Origin: Alphaproteobacteria bacterium
GTDB lineage: Bacteria > Pseudomonadota > Alphaproteobacteria > Rhodobacterales > Rhodobacteraceae
Length of the DNA: 64,000 bases
Direction: 5' to 3'
Assembly (NCBI GenBank): GCA_030426685.1
Contig: JAUHYC010000001.1
Span: 153,955-217,954, forward strand
The translations under genes were made by a program, and so were the position numbers. Under the pieces are notes generated by a model. That model ran no database searches. It saw only the letters and a list, made by a program, of their open reading frames with translations, and had not been told where the DNA came from. This document shows, in pieces, positions 37,382 to 47,408 of this stretch. Numbering within the stretch: the first letter of the stretch is position 1; each line of letters opens with the position of its first letter.

Positions 37382-38139
37382 GCCGCGCCACCGGTTTCGA
37401 TGCGCAGTGTCTCTCCGCAGTGTTTGCAGTGTACCGCATCCGGATCATGGCGAAACAGGCCGCAGTTCGGGCATTTGTAGCGGACTTTCTGAGGCATGAA
37501 GATCGCCTGCGCCAAACGCACGAACAGCGCAACGCCCACCACCATGATGAAAACCGAAAACAATTTGCCCGCGGGTGTGTCCAGCGTGATGTCCCCAAAC
37601 CCCGTCGTCGTCAGCGTCGCCATGGTAAAATAGAGCGCGTCAATATAGGGGGTCTGCGAGCCTTCGGGCACAAAGAAGACCAGCACCGCGGTTGAGGTCG
37701 CAAACACGAAAACCAAGAGGTTGATGGCCGCGATCACAGCATCCTCATGGGTTCGAAAGAACGGGCTGTCCCGACGCAAATCCCGCAGCAGATGATAGGA
37801 ATGGATCAGCCGCAGCGCGCGCATTATACGCACGAAGGCCAGATTTCCGGTGAGGAACGGATCAAGCAGCAGAGACGCGATCACCACGATATCGGCCAGC
37901 GTGTATATCTGGCGCAGCAGCTTCCACCGATCTTTGGCGATCCACAAACGGGCCGAGAAATCCAACAGGATAATCAACCCTACCCCCATGCTCGCCACTG
38001 TGAGCCCAGGCCCATGCGGGATATTGGCCGTGCTGACGAAAAAGATGATCGAGGCGATGTCGAACAGGATCAGACCATAGCGGAACCAGACCGAGACCGG
38101 TTCATGGCTGATGTAGAGAAACTTGACGGTTTGCTTCAT
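37378..38139 (-). CDS. voltage-gated-like potassium/ion channel
   Basis: TM segments, pore LYFTMATLTTTGFGDITLDTPAGK, C-terminal zinc-ribbon-like CPNCGLFRHDPDAVHCKHCGE. Confidence 0.88.
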   Translation of the reverse strand: MKQTVKFLYISHEPVSVWFRYGLILFDIASIIFFVSTANIPHGPGLTVASMGVGLIILLDFSARLWIAKDRWKLLRQIYTLADIVVIASLLLDPFLTGNLAFVRIMRALRLIHSYHLLRDLRRDSPFFRTHEDAVIAAINLLVFVFATSTAVLVFFVPEGSQTPYIDALYFTMATLTTTGFGDITLDTPAGKLFSVFIMVVGVALFVRLAQAIFMPQKVRYKCPNCGLFRHDPDAVHCKHCGETLRIETGGAA

Positions 38140-38217
38140 CCTGTTCCCGTATCCTCCTGCATAATCAGGAAAATAACGACAAAGCCTCACGGTACCAAGC
38201 GTTGAAGCAACAAAAAA

Positions 38218-38240
38218 GCCGCCCCGGTTAACGGGACGGC
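38218..38240 (-). terminator. terminator of carD
   Basis: Minus strand GCCGTCCCG-TTAAC-CGGGGCGGC then TTTTTTG. Confidence 0.8.
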
Positions 38241-38261
38241 CCGTAATCAGTGCAATCGCGA

Positions 38262-38771
38262 TCAGGCCGCGCGAGAGGTCAGTACTTCATCGACCTGCTT
38301 GGCGGCAGAAATCTCATCCGCGCCCGAAACGGCAGCCACTTCACGGGTCAGACGCTCCAGCGCGGCCTCATAAAGCTGACGCTCGGAATAGCTCTGTTCG
38401 CGCTGGTCATCGGTGCGGTGCAGATCGCGGACCACCTCGGCAATCGAGATCAGGTCGCCCGAGTTGATCTTCTGTTCATATTCCTGCGCCCGGCGCGACC
38501 ACATGGCGCGCTTTACCTTGGCCTTGCCCTTCAGCGTTTTCATCGCCTGGCTAATCACATCCGGTGAACTGAGCGAGCGCAGACCGGATTCGGTCACCTT
38601 GTTGGTCGGCACACGCAGTGTCATCTTGTCTTTCTCAAAGGAGATCACGAAAAGCTCAAGCGAGAACCCCGCGACTTCCTGTTCCTCGATCGATATGATC
38701 TGCCCCACGCCATGGGCGGGATAGACCACATAATCGTTCGGGCGGAACTCAAGCTTTTTTGACTTCGACAT
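38262..38771 (-). CDS. carD: CarD family transcriptional regulator
   Basis: FRPNDYVVYPAHGVGQIISIEEQEVAGFSLELFVISFEKDKMTLRVPTNK. Confidence 0.93.
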   Translation of the reverse strand: MSKSKKLEFRPNDYVVYPAHGVGQIISIEEQEVAGFSLELFVISFEKDKMTLRVPTNKVTESGLRSLSSPDVISQAMKTLKGKAKVKRAMWSRRAQEYEQKINSGDLISIAEVVRDLHRTDDQREQSYSERQLYEAALERLTREVAAVSGADEISAAKQVDEVLTSRAA

Positions 38772-38812
38772 TCAGATTCATCCTTGGTTACAGACCGGGA
38801 AACGAGACAGCA

Positions 38813-38856
38813 AAAAACCCAAGCCGAAGCCATATGGCCTCGTCAGGTGGCTTTTT
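38813..38856. terminator. A6/T6-flanked hairpin in the carD 5' region (terminator or attenuator)
   Basis: AAAAAACCCAAGCCGAAGCCATATGGCCTCGTCAGGTGGCTTTTTT, 40-80 bp upstream of the carD start. Confidence 0.6.
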
Positions 38857-39053
38857 TGTCAAAAGTTTAGAACTCCAAAGCGAGCATACTTACGGAGCAC
38901 ATCCCAATCTCAGTCATCATTCAGGTAGTGAGTATATCACAAAATTACGACCCCCAAAAGGCCAGCCCTATGAAAGGGCGTGAAATACCTTTTGTTTCAG
39001 CGATCTAGGGCGAAAAACCATCCTTAGACTAGATGATTGGCGCCGCGAATCGC

Positions 39054-39392
39054 TTAGCCGCCTTCACCCGGTGCTTCTGAGAAGTATTTCTCCATCTTGC
39101 CCTCTTCACCGTCGCGTTCTTCGGCGTCGGGCAGCGGGTCTTTCTTGGTGACAATGACGGGCCACTGTTCCGAGTATTTGCGATTGAACTCAACCCATTG
39201 TTCCATTCCCGGCTCGGTATCCGGGCGGATCGCATCCGCGGGGCATTCAGGCTCGCAGACGCCGCAGTCAATACATTCATCCGGATGAATGACCAGTGTG
39301 TTCTCACCTTCGTAGAAACAGTCAACCGGGCACACTTCGACACAGTCGGTGTATTTGCAGGCGATGCAGTTTTCGGTGACGACGTAGGTCAT
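39054..39392 (-). CDS. fdxA: 7Fe ferredoxin FdxA
   Basis: [54 protein letters not shown]. Confidence 0.95.
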   Translation of the reverse strand: MTYVVTENCIACKYTDCVEVCPVDCFYEGENTLVIHPDECIDCGVCEPECPADAIRPDTEPGMEQWVEFNRKYSEQWPVIVTKKDPLPDAEERDGEEGKMEKYFSEAPGEGG

Positions 39393-39458
39393 GGGTCATT
39401 TCCTATTTGCGACTTGCGCGACTAGCTAATTCAGTCTGCCCGCCTCTTCAAGAGAAGA

Positions 39459-39830
39459 TCATTCCTTTGGGGTGCGAGAAAGATCAAGTGCCCGCCGTTC
39501 CTTCTTGGTCGGACGACCTTTTCCCTCAAATCCTGGATTTCGGGGCGGTGTGTCCTTCTTTTCCGTCATATCGAAATAAAGCGCCTGCGCCTCGGGCGCA
39601 GGACCACGCCGTTCACCCAGTGCTTCGATACGTACGACCCGAACAACCCGCCCCTGCGGAAAGGTCAACACATCACCAGGGGCCACCGCATGAGCGGTTT
39701 TCTGCACCCGGTTTCCATTAACGCGCACATGGCCTCCGCTGACCTGTTTGGCGGCCAGGCTACGGGTCTTGAAGAACCGTGCCTGCCACAGCCATTTGTC
39801 GATCCGCAGCTTGGCCTGAGCCTCGGTCAT
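39459..39830 (-). CDS. S4-domain RNA-binding protein (HslR-like)
   Basis: LRIDKWLWQARFFKTRSLAAKQVSGGHVRVNGNRV. Confidence 0.9.
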   Translation of the reverse strand: MTEAQAKLRIDKWLWQARFFKTRSLAAKQVSGGHVRVNGNRVQKTAHAVAPGDVLTFPQGRVVRVVRIEALGERRGPAPEAQALYFDMTEKKDTPPRNPGFEGKGRPTKKERRALDLSRTPKE

Positions 39831-39836
39831 CGAGGC

Positions 39837-42647
39837 TCAGTTACCGTCTTTCAGACCCATCAGCGCAGCCGCGAACGGGTTATCGGGGTCGATGGCCTTT
39901 TCCTTCTTCGGCGGACGGGACGAGAAGGTCTTGGAGCCCTGAGGCTTGCCACCTTTCTTGCCCTGTGGCCTGCGGCCATCTTGCGGCTTGCCTCGCGGTT
40001 TGCCCTTGCCCTGCCCCTGCTCTCGGCGTGGGCCGCGGTTTTGCTGGCGTTGGCGGCCCCAGGTGAAGGTGTAGAAAACCTCGACTTCGGGCTCATCTGT
40101 TACAGGGTCCGCAATAGGAGCCTCGGCTGCCGCCTCGGTGCTGTCGGTGGCCTCGGCTGACGCCTCGGCGGGTGTGGCACCCTCTTCCGTAGTCTTTTCC
40201 TCCACCGGGGTCTCTTCAGCAGCAGGTTGATCCACCGCCTCTGCCGCAGGCTGTTCTGTCGGTGTCGGCTTAACCTTTTCACGCTCGCCACGCTCGGCCT
40301 TGTAGCCCAGCCCTTGCATCAGGTCAGCGAATTGTTCCAGTGTCATACCGGTGATCGAGAGCATGTCGGGCTTGGCCTCGAACCCACCGCGACTGTCCTC
40401 GGTGCGCAGCATGTCCGCCAGGCGTTCCAGCATATCGATCCGAATGGACCGCTCGCCCGCATCGCGATAGCCGCACATGGTGTCATACCCTTCGGGCGCA
40501 TCCTTGGCGACCGGAACGGTAACCAGCCCCGGTGGCGGCGCTTCGGGGAATTCCTGCAACCCGCCATTCAATGCCCAGAGCACGAGCCGCAGGCGTGTTG
40601 GCGCAGGTTTCAGAAGCAGCGGCATGAAGATTGTAAACTGGCCAAAGCGAATGCCGTGCTTACGCAGCGCACCACGGGCGTCCTGATCCAGATCCTTGAC
40701 CTCTTGAGCGACCTGCGCGCGGGGCAGCACGCCCAGCGCCTCGACCATGCGGAAGGCAAAGCCCTTGGCCAGACCGCTCAGTTCCTCGTCCCGCGACAGG
40801 TTCAGCAGCGGCTCGAACAGAGCTGCGATCTTGCGGTCGATGAAATGCTGCAGGCGGCGTTGTACCTTCTGCTCCACATCCGGGCCTGCGGCCTCATCCA
40901 CAAAAACCTCGACCATCGGCTTGAGCGGCTCGGCCCCGGCAACCAGTTTGCCGACAGCATATTCGCCCCACATCAGGCCGCCCTGATCGGTGAAATCAAT
41001 CTCGGTATCGGGCGCGTTGTAGAAGCGATCGGCACGCAGATGGAATTGCGGCGCGAGTGCTTGCAGGGAGGCCGATTTCAGCGCTTTCGCCTCGGTTCCC
41101 TGCGCGCTTTTGTCCGGGGTAAACCGGAACCCTTCCAGACGACCGACGAATTCGCCTTCGACGGTCACTTCACCCTTGTCATTTACTTCGGCCAAAAGGG
41201 CCTCCTTCTGTTTGAGCCGGCGCAGCAACACTGACGTGCGCCGGTCCACAAATCTTTGCGTCAAACGTTCGTGAAGAGCGTCCGACAGCCTGTCTTCTAC
41301 AGTGCGCGTTTCCTCACGCCAATGAGATTCGTCACGCACCCAGCCGTTTCGTTGCGCAACATATGTCCAGGTGCGAATATATGCCAACCTTTTGGAGAGC
41401 GCATCAATATCTCCAACCGTACGGTCGATCCGGCGGATTTGCCGCGCCATGAATTCATCGGGGATTGAGCCATGCTGGTGCAGGTGTCCATAGATCACCT
41501 CGAGCAAGCTGGCATGTTCGGCATGGCTGATGCCGCGAAAATCGGGGATTCTGCAGACGTCCCAAAGCAATTTCACCGAAGGACCATCACTGGCGCGGGC
41601 CATCACCTCGGTCACTTGTGACAGCGATTTCAGCACGTTCAGGTCGTCCGCCGGGCGCGCCTTGAGCAGATGTTCGCTGTCGGGGCTGACCTCAAGCGAG
41701 TCGATCAGCGCGTCGACAGAGCCAAACCTGAGGGCGGCATTCCGCCAGTTCAGCTTTTTCATCGGCGTGAACCGGCTGTCCATGATCGCCTGCGCGACAC
41801 CCTCGTCCAGCGGCGGGGCCTCGCCGGTGACGCCGAAGGTACCGTCCGCCATGCCACGCCCGGCCCGGCCTGCGATCTGGGCCAGCTCATTTGGCGCAAG
41901 GGGCCGCATTCGCCGACCGTCGAACTTGGTCAGGGACGAGAACGCCACATGGTTCACGTCAAGGTTCAAACCCATTCCTATGGCATCGGTAGCCACCAGA
42001 TAGTCGACCTCACCATTCTGATAGAGATCAACCTGAGCGTTTCGTGTACGCGGACTGAGCGCGCCCATGACCACCGCCGCCCCGCCTTTCTGACGGCGCA
42101 GCAGTTCCGCGATGGCATAGACACTATCGACCGAGAACCCGACAATCGCGCTGCGCGCGGGCATCCGGCTGATCTTTTTCGATCCGGAATAGACCAGTTG
42201 CGACATCCGCTCGCGCCGGACGAACTGCGCCTCGGGCACCAACGCGGCTATCGCCGCGCGCATGGTGTCGGAGCCGAGAAACAGTGTCTCGTGGGTGCCG
42301 CGCGACCGCAGCAATCGGTCGGTGAACACATGGCCGCGTTCGGGATCGGCGCAAAGCTGGATCTCGTCAATGGCAACGAAATCCGCGCCCATACCTTCGG
42401 GCATCGCCTCGACCGTGCAGACCCAATATTGGGTGCGCGGCGGCACGATCCGTTCCTCTCCGGTCACCAAAGCCACCACCGAGGGGCCACGAATGGCGAC
42501 GATCTTGTCATAGACCTCACGCGCGAGCAGACGTAGCGGCAGGCCGATGACACCTGTCCGGTGCCCCAGCATGCGTTCGATCGCGTAATGGGTTTTACCA
42601 GTGTTGGTCGGGCCAAGTACGGCCACGATTCGGGATGACCCGCTCAC
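39837..42647 (-). CDS. SUV3-like DEAD/DEAH RNA helicase with acidic then basic low-complexity tail
   Basis: VLGPTNTGKTHYAIERML (Walker A), AIDEIQLCADPERGHVFTDRLL, DAIGMGLNLDVNHVAFSSLTKFDG, QIAGRAGRG. Confidence 0.9.
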   Translation of the reverse strand: MSGSSRIVAVLGPTNTGKTHYAIERMLGHRTGVIGLPLRLLAREVYDKIVAIRGPSVVALVTGEERIVPPRTQYWVCTVEAMPEGMGADFVAIDEIQLCADPERGHVFTDRLLRSRGTHETLFLGSDTMRAAIAALVPEAQFVRRERMSQLVYSGSKKISRMPARSAIVGFSVDSVYAIAELLRRQKGGAAVVMGALSPRTRNAQVDLYQNGEVDYLVATDAIGMGLNLDVNHVAFSSLTKFDGRRMRPLAPNELAQIAGRAGRGMADGTFGVTGEAPPLDEGVAQAIMDSRFTPMKKLNWRNAALRFGSVDALIDSLEVSPDSEHLLKARPADDLNVLKSLSQVTEVMARASDGPSVKLLWDVCRIPDFRGISHAEHASLLEVIYGHLHQHGSIPDEFMARQIRRIDRTVGDIDALSKRLAYIRTWTYVAQRNGWVRDESHWREETRTVEDRLSDALHERLTQRFVDRRTSVLLRRLKQKEALLAEVNDKGEVTVEGEFVGRLEGFRFTPDKSAQGTEAKALKSASLQALAPQFHLRADRFYNAPDTEIDFTDQGGLMWGEYAVGKLVAGAEPLKPMVEVFVDEAAGPDVEQKVQRRLQHFIDRKIAALFEPLLNLSRDEELSGLAKGFAFRMVEALGVLPRAQVAQEVKDLDQDARGALRKHGIRFGQFTIFMPLLLKPAPTRLRLVLWALNGGLQEFPEAPPPGLVTVPVAKDAPEGYDTMCGYRDAGERSIRIDMLERLADMLRTEDSRGGFEAKPDMLSITGMTLEQFADLMQGLGYKAERGEREKVKPTPTEQPAAEAVDQPAAEETPVEEKTTEEGATPAEASAEATDSTEAAAEAPIADPVTDEPEVEVFYTFTWGRQRQQNRGPRREQGQGKGKPRGKPQDGRRPQGKKGGKPQGSKTFSSRPPKKEKAIDPDNPFAAALMGLKDGN

Positions 42648-42670
42648 CTTTGCCCCCTGTGCCCCGAGAC

Positions 42671-43279
42671 CTACAGCGCCTTGCCTGCAATCTGAGGCTT
42701 CAGCCGATTCACGGCATTGGTTACTTCTTCATGATGGGGATGTATAGCCAGCGCACGCGAATAGGCCTCGAACGCCTGTTCGGGCTTGCCCACGACCTCG
42801 AAGATCAGGCCCAGACCGTAGATAGCATCGTAATTGTTGGGGTTCAGGGTCAGCGCGTGCTCCAGATCAGCTGCCGCCATACCAAACCGTTCGAGCCCAA
42901 AGAACGCCGAGGCACGAACGTGCCATCCTTCGGCAAACTCCGGGGCGTGATCAGTCAGTGCGGTCAGATGATCGATCGCGGCGTCAATATCACCGTCATC
43001 CAGCGCCTCTCGCCCGCGCTCCAGCAACAAATCCGCCGCGGCCGAGCCCGACTGCGACCACAGCGCCTGCAATTGCCGATCCAGACTTATCGCCTGTTCG
43101 GGCGTAGATTGCGCCAGTTGCTTCAGCAACGCGGCCTCGTCCCGCGAATCCGCCGACTGAGCGTTACAACTGGTGGAAAACGTGACTATGACGGCAACTG
43201 CCGCGACGATACCTTTGAGATTGGTGATTGCAATGCCCATAACAATGTTCAGTGTAGCGTTGCGACCGGGGAAGTCCAT
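42671..43279 (-). CDS. tetratricopeptide repeat protein
   Basis: TPR-like repeats AEGWHVRASAFFGLERFGMAAADLEHALTLNPNNYDAIYGLGLIFEVVGKPEQAFEAYSRALAIHP; signal-like N-terminus. Confidence 0.85.
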   Translation of the reverse strand: MDFPGRNATLNIVMGIAITNLKGIVAAVAVIVTFSTSCNAQSADSRDEAALLKQLAQSTPEQAISLDRQLQALWSQSGSAAADLLLERGREALDDGDIDAAIDHLTALTDHAPEFAEGWHVRASAFFGLERFGMAAADLEHALTLNPNNYDAIYGLGLIFEVVGKPEQAFEAYSRALAIHPHHEEVTNAVNRLKPQIAGKAL

Positions 43280-43309
43280 TCACGGCGCAGAAACAATATG
43301 AGGAAGACC

Positions 43310-43600
43310 ATGAGCGATACATTGGAAAAAGCTGCGGCCGCGCTGAACGAGAAGCTGTCGGGCAGCGAATTTGACTCGACGGCCAAATTTGCCATCGCCG
43401 ATCTGGGCTCTATCGTTCTGGATGCAAGCGGCGCACGCGTCAGCGACGAAGAGGCCGACGTGACCCTCAGCGCAGATGCGGATACGTTCGAGCAGATCCT
43501 CAGCGGCGACCTGAATCCGACCGGAGCGTTCATGGCTGGCAAGCTGAGCGTAGATGGAGACATGGGTATTGCCATGAAACTTGCCTCGGTGTTGGCCTGA
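43310..43600 (+). CDS. SCP2 sterol-binding domain protein
   Basis: 96-aa MSDTLEKAAAALNEKLSGSEFDSTAKFAIADLGSIVLDASGARV..., GDLNPTGAFMAGKLSVDGDMGIAMKLASVL. Confidence 0.9.
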   Translation: MSDTLEKAAAALNEKLSGSEFDSTAKFAIADLGSIVLDASGARVSDEEADVTLSADADTFEQILSGDLNPTGAFMAGKLSVDGDMGIAMKLASVLA

Positions 43601-44577
43601 TGGAGTTCTCGCCGGCCCCCCTGTTTGAAGACGTGGCCGGCGGACCTGCCGGAGGTGCTGCGCATTGGCTGACCACTGCTGACGGCAAACGCATCCGAGC
43701 TGCGCATTGGCGCCCTGAAGGCGACGCAAGCGGAACGGTGATGCTGTTCCCCGGCCGCACGGAATACATCGAGAAATATGGCAACGCTGCCGCCGAGTTC
43801 GTAGGCCGTGGTTTTGCCTGCCTTTCGATTGATTGGCGCGGGCAAGGCCTTGCGGACCGTCTGCTGCCAGACCCGCGCATCGGCCACGTTGAGCGGTTCA
43901 TCGACTACCAGCACGATGTTCGCGCACTTGTTGATCTGGCACGGCAACTGGACTTGCCCAAGCCCTGGCATGTCATCGGCCACTCCATGGGTGGGGCCAT
44001 CGGACTGCGGGCTGTGCTGGAGGGTGCCGATTTCGCGTCCTGCGCCTTTACCGGACCGATGTGGGGCATCTTCTTTACACCGATTATGAAACCCCTCAGT
44101 CAGTTGACCGCCTATTGGGGGCCGCGTCTGGGACTGGGTGAAAAAACACCGCCCACAACGTCACTGGAAAGCTACGTCGTGGCACAGCCCTTTAAGGGGA
44201 ACGTCCTGACCCGCGATCCGGTGATGTATCAGATGATGCGGGACCAGCTGGCCGCGCATCCGGAACTGGCCTTGGGCGCGCCCTCAACGATTTGGCTGCG
44301 CGAGGCGCTGGATGAATGCGCCTGGCTAATGGAGCAGACCGCGCCCAACATCCCCGCTCTAACCTTTCTGGGCAGCCACGAACAAATCGTCGACCGCAAG
44401 GCCATACGTGCCCGCATGGCGAACTGGCCCAGCGGTACTCTGGTCGAGATTCCTGACGGCGAACACGAGGTCCTGATGGAAGCCCCAGAAGTGCGCGGAC
44501 CTGTCTTTGACCAAATGGCCGCTCATTTTCTTGGCGCTCAACCCAAAGCGGTTAAGGAACCCGCCCTGTCGCGGTGA
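43600..44577 (+). CDS. alpha/beta hydrolase (lysophospholipase-like)
   Basis: GHSMGGAIGLR nucleophile elbow; YIEKYGNAAAEFVGRGFACLSIDWRGQGLADR. Confidence 0.9.
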   Translation: MEFSPAPLFEDVAGGPAGGAAHWLTTADGKRIRAAHWRPEGDASGTVMLFPGRTEYIEKYGNAAAEFVGRGFACLSIDWRGQGLADRLLPDPRIGHVERFIDYQHDVRALVDLARQLDLPKPWHVIGHSMGGAIGLRAVLEGADFASCAFTGPMWGIFFTPIMKPLSQLTAYWGPRLGLGEKTPPTTSLESYVVAQPFKGNVLTRDPVMYQMMRDQLAAHPELALGAPSTIWLREALDECAWLMEQTAPNIPALTFLGSHEQIVDRKAIRARMANWPSGTLVEIPDGEHEVLMEAPEVRGPVFDQMAAHFLGAQPKAVKEPALSR

Positions 44578-44650
44578 TCGGCTCTGCTTGCTTGTGATCC
44601 GGACGTGCCGCGCCTAAATGTCTGCCGACACAGTTTATTCGAGGTGATCC

Positions 44651-46471
44651 ATGCGCGACCTTCCCTTTCCTGTACGTGACGCAAACGCCGGCGGCGGCTC
44701 CGACGATCTGGGCAACCTGCCGGAATGGGATTTGACGGATCTCTACGTCTCGGAAGACGCGCCGGAACTGGCCCGCGATCTGGAGTGGCTGGAGGGTGAA
44801 TGTGCCGCCTTTGCCGCGGATTACGAGGGCAAGCTGGCCGATCTGGATGCCGCCGGTCTGCTGACTTGCGTGCACCGCAACGAAAAGATCAACACGATTG
44901 CCGGGCGTATCATGTCCTTCGCTGGTCTGCGTTACTACCAGCTAACCACCGATGCGGACCGGGCCAAATTTCTGTCCGATATGCAGGAAAAGATCACCGT
45001 TTTCACCACGCCTCTGGTGTTCTTCACGCTCGAAATCAACCGCATTGATGATGATGTGCTGAAAGCGCATTTCGGCGCAAACGCCGACCTGGCGCGATAT
45101 GAACCGGTCTTCCGTCGCATTCGCGCAATGAAACCCTATCAACTGTCTGACGAGCTCGAGAAGTTCCTGCACGACCTCGGTGTTGTCGGTGACGCTTGGG
45201 AGCGCCTGTTCGACGAAACCATCGCGGGCCTGACCTTCACCGTTGATGGAGAAGAGTTGAATATCGAAGGCACGTTGAACCTGCTGACGGAACAAGACCG
45301 CACCAAACGCGAATCCGCGGCGCGTGAATTGGCCAGCGTTTTTCAAAACAATATCAAAACCTTCGCCCGCGTTCATAACACGCAATCCAAGGAAAAAGAG
45401 ATCGTTGATCGCTGGCGCAAGATGCCCACTGCGCAGACCGGCCGTCATCTGTCGAACGATGTCGAACCCGAAGTGGTGGAGGCCCTGCGTGAGGCAGTTG
45501 TTGCCGCGTATCCCAAGTTGAGCCATCGCTATTACGAGCTGAAACGGAAATGGCTGGGTCTGGAGGTGATGCAGGTCTGGGATCGCAACGCCCCGCTGCC
45601 GATGGAAGACACCCGCATCGTCAACTGGGACGAAGCCGAGTCCACCGTGATGGATGCCTATAATGCGTTCGACCCCCGGATGGGAGAGATTGCGGCCCCC
45701 TTCTTCTCGAAAGGTTGGATCGATGCAGCGGTGAAACCGGGCAAAGCCCCCGGTGCCTTTGCCCACCCAACGGTTACCGAAGTGCACCCTTACGTCATGC
45801 TCAACTACCTCGGCAAACCGCGTGACGTAATGACCCTGGCGCATGAGCTGGGCCATGGCGTGCATCAGGTATTAGCCGCCGATCAGGGCGAAATGCTGTC
45901 CTCGACCCCGCTGACGCTGGCTGAAACCGCCAGTGTTTTCGGCGAGATGCTGACCTTCCGCAAGATGTTGGATGCGGCCGAGACGCCGGAACAACGCAAG
46001 GTGCTGCTGGCCGGCAAGGTCGAAGACATGATCAACACGGTCGTCCGCCAGATCGCCTTTTATGACTTTGAATGCAAACTGCACGCCGCGCGGCGCGAGG
46101 GCGAACTAACCCCCGATGATATCAACGCCCTGTGGATGAGCGTTCAGGCCGAAAGCCTTGGCCCGGCTTTCGAATTCATGGACGGGTACGAGACCTTCTG
46201 GGCCTACATCCCGCATTTCGTTCACTCACCCTTTTATGTCTATGCTTATGCGTTTGGCGACGGCCTCGTGAATGCGCTCTACTCCGTCTACGAAAGCGGC
46301 GCAGACGGGTTTGAAGACAAGTATTTCGACATGCTGCGCGCTGGTGGTTCCAAACATCACAAAGAGCTTCTGGCCCCGTTTGGACTGGACGCCAGCGATC
46401 CCGAGTTCTGGGACAAAGGTCTGTCGATGATCTCGGGCTTTATTGACGAACTGGAAGCGATGGAAAGTTAA
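44651..46471 (+). CDS. pepF: M3 family oligoendopeptidase F
   Basis: HELGHGVHQ zinc motif, LAETASVFGEML. Confidence 0.93.
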   Translation: MRDLPFPVRDANAGGGSDDLGNLPEWDLTDLYVSEDAPELARDLEWLEGECAAFAADYEGKLADLDAAGLLTCVHRNEKINTIAGRIMSFAGLRYYQLTTDADRAKFLSDMQEKITVFTTPLVFFTLEINRIDDDVLKAHFGANADLARYEPVFRRIRAMKPYQLSDELEKFLHDLGVVGDAWERLFDETIAGLTFTVDGEELNIEGTLNLLTEQDRTKRESAARELASVFQNNIKTFARVHNTQSKEKEIVDRWRKMPTAQTGRHLSNDVEPEVVEALREAVVAAYPKLSHRYYELKRKWLGLEVMQVWDRNAPLPMEDTRIVNWDEAESTVMDAYNAFDPRMGEIAAPFFSKGWIDAAVKPGKAPGAFAHPTVTEVHPYVMLNYLGKPRDVMTLAHELGHGVHQVLAADQGEMLSSTPLTLAETASVFGEMLTFRKMLDAAETPEQRKVLLAGKVEDMINTVVRQIAFYDFECKLHAARREGELTPDDINALWMSVQAESLGPAFEFMDGYETFWAYIPHFVHSPFYVYAYAFGDGLVNALYSVYESGADGFEDKYFDMLRAGGSKHHKELLAPFGLDASDPEFWDKGLSMISGFIDELEAMES

Positions 46472-46477
46472 TGTTGA

Positions 46478-46501
46478 GAGGCAGCCCAGACAAGCTGCCT
46501 C
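46478..46501. terminator. convergent-gene hairpin
   Basis: GAGGCAGC-N8-GCTGCCTC between the pepF and DMT transporter stops. Confidence 0.5.
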
Positions 46502-47393
46502 ATTTCTCATTACTTGATTTCATCGTCGTCACGAATATGGCCGTCACAATCAATACTGCGCCGACAATCGCAAGTGGTGTGATCGTTGCGCCAAGAAACA
46601 GAGCCGAGTTGACAAAGGTAAACACAACCGAGGCAGCGAATAGCAACGTGGCCGTCAATGTCGACACGCGCGCGGCGGCCTCGTACCAAAGATAATAAGC
46701 CAGCGCGGTGGGCAAAACGCCAAGAAGGATTAAAAAGACCACATCATTTGCAGTCGGTATCTGAAACGAAAATGCCGCCAACGGTACCAACAAAACGCCC
46801 GAACACAGAAAAATGCCAAACAGGAAATTCAACCTCTCGGCGGTGGTTTCCGAGGTTTGCATCGCGCGGCTGCTGGAAATCAGGAACACCGCCCAGCTGA
46901 GCCCCGCTCCGATTTCCATCAAATCGCCAAACAGGGGTTCTCCCCCGCCTTGAAAATCCCGATAGACGGTCAGAAACACACCGAGGATCGCCAGCAGCGT
47001 CGCCAATACATCGGAACGACCGATGGCGGTATCCGCGAAGAAATACAGGAATATCAACACGAAGAACGGCGCGGTATTCTCAAGCACCATCGCATTTGCG
47101 GCACCTGTATGTTCCAGGCCGATGTGGAACAGGATATAGTTCACAACTGTCGACAACACCGCCAATCGAAAGTTCCAATCCCTGTACTGGATTGAGACCC
47201 ATGCGCCCATCACCCGCAACATGCAGAAGATCGCAAAGGCGGCTATGAACAGGCGCGACACGGCAATCTGCAACCCGCCGAGATCGCTTGTCAGGTACCG
47301 CACGATAACGCTGTGTGTGCCCCATAGAAACGCGGCGAGAAAGCCAAGAACCAACCCATTGTGCAGCCATGATCTCTGCAGTTGATCCTTCAC
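46500..47393 (-). CDS. DMT family (EamA) transporter
   Basis: 10-TM EamA-type protein, LGFLAAFLWGTHSVIVRYL. Confidence 0.88.
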   Translation of the reverse strand: MKDQLQRSWLHNGLVLGFLAAFLWGTHSVIVRYLTSDLGGLQIAVSRLFIAAFAIFCMLRVMGAWVSIQYRDWNFRLAVLSTVVNYILFHIGLEHTGAANAMVLENTAPFFVLIFLYFFADTAIGRSDVLATLLAILGVFLTVYRDFQGGGEPLFGDLMEIGAGLSWAVFLISSSRAMQTSETTAERLNFLFGIFLCSGVLLVPLAAFSFQIPTANDVVFLILLGVLPTALAYYLWYEAAARVSTLTATLLFAASVVFTFVNSALFLGATITPLAIVGAVLIVTAIFVTTMKSSNEK

Positions 47394-47408
47394 CGGGTTC
47401 TCCTCACG

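Noticed and set aside
40080-40260. Repetitive Glu/Ala-rich DNA in the helicase 3' part as a separate repeat element
   Set aside because: It is in-frame low-complexity coding sequence (acidic linker) with no clear DNA repeat unit.
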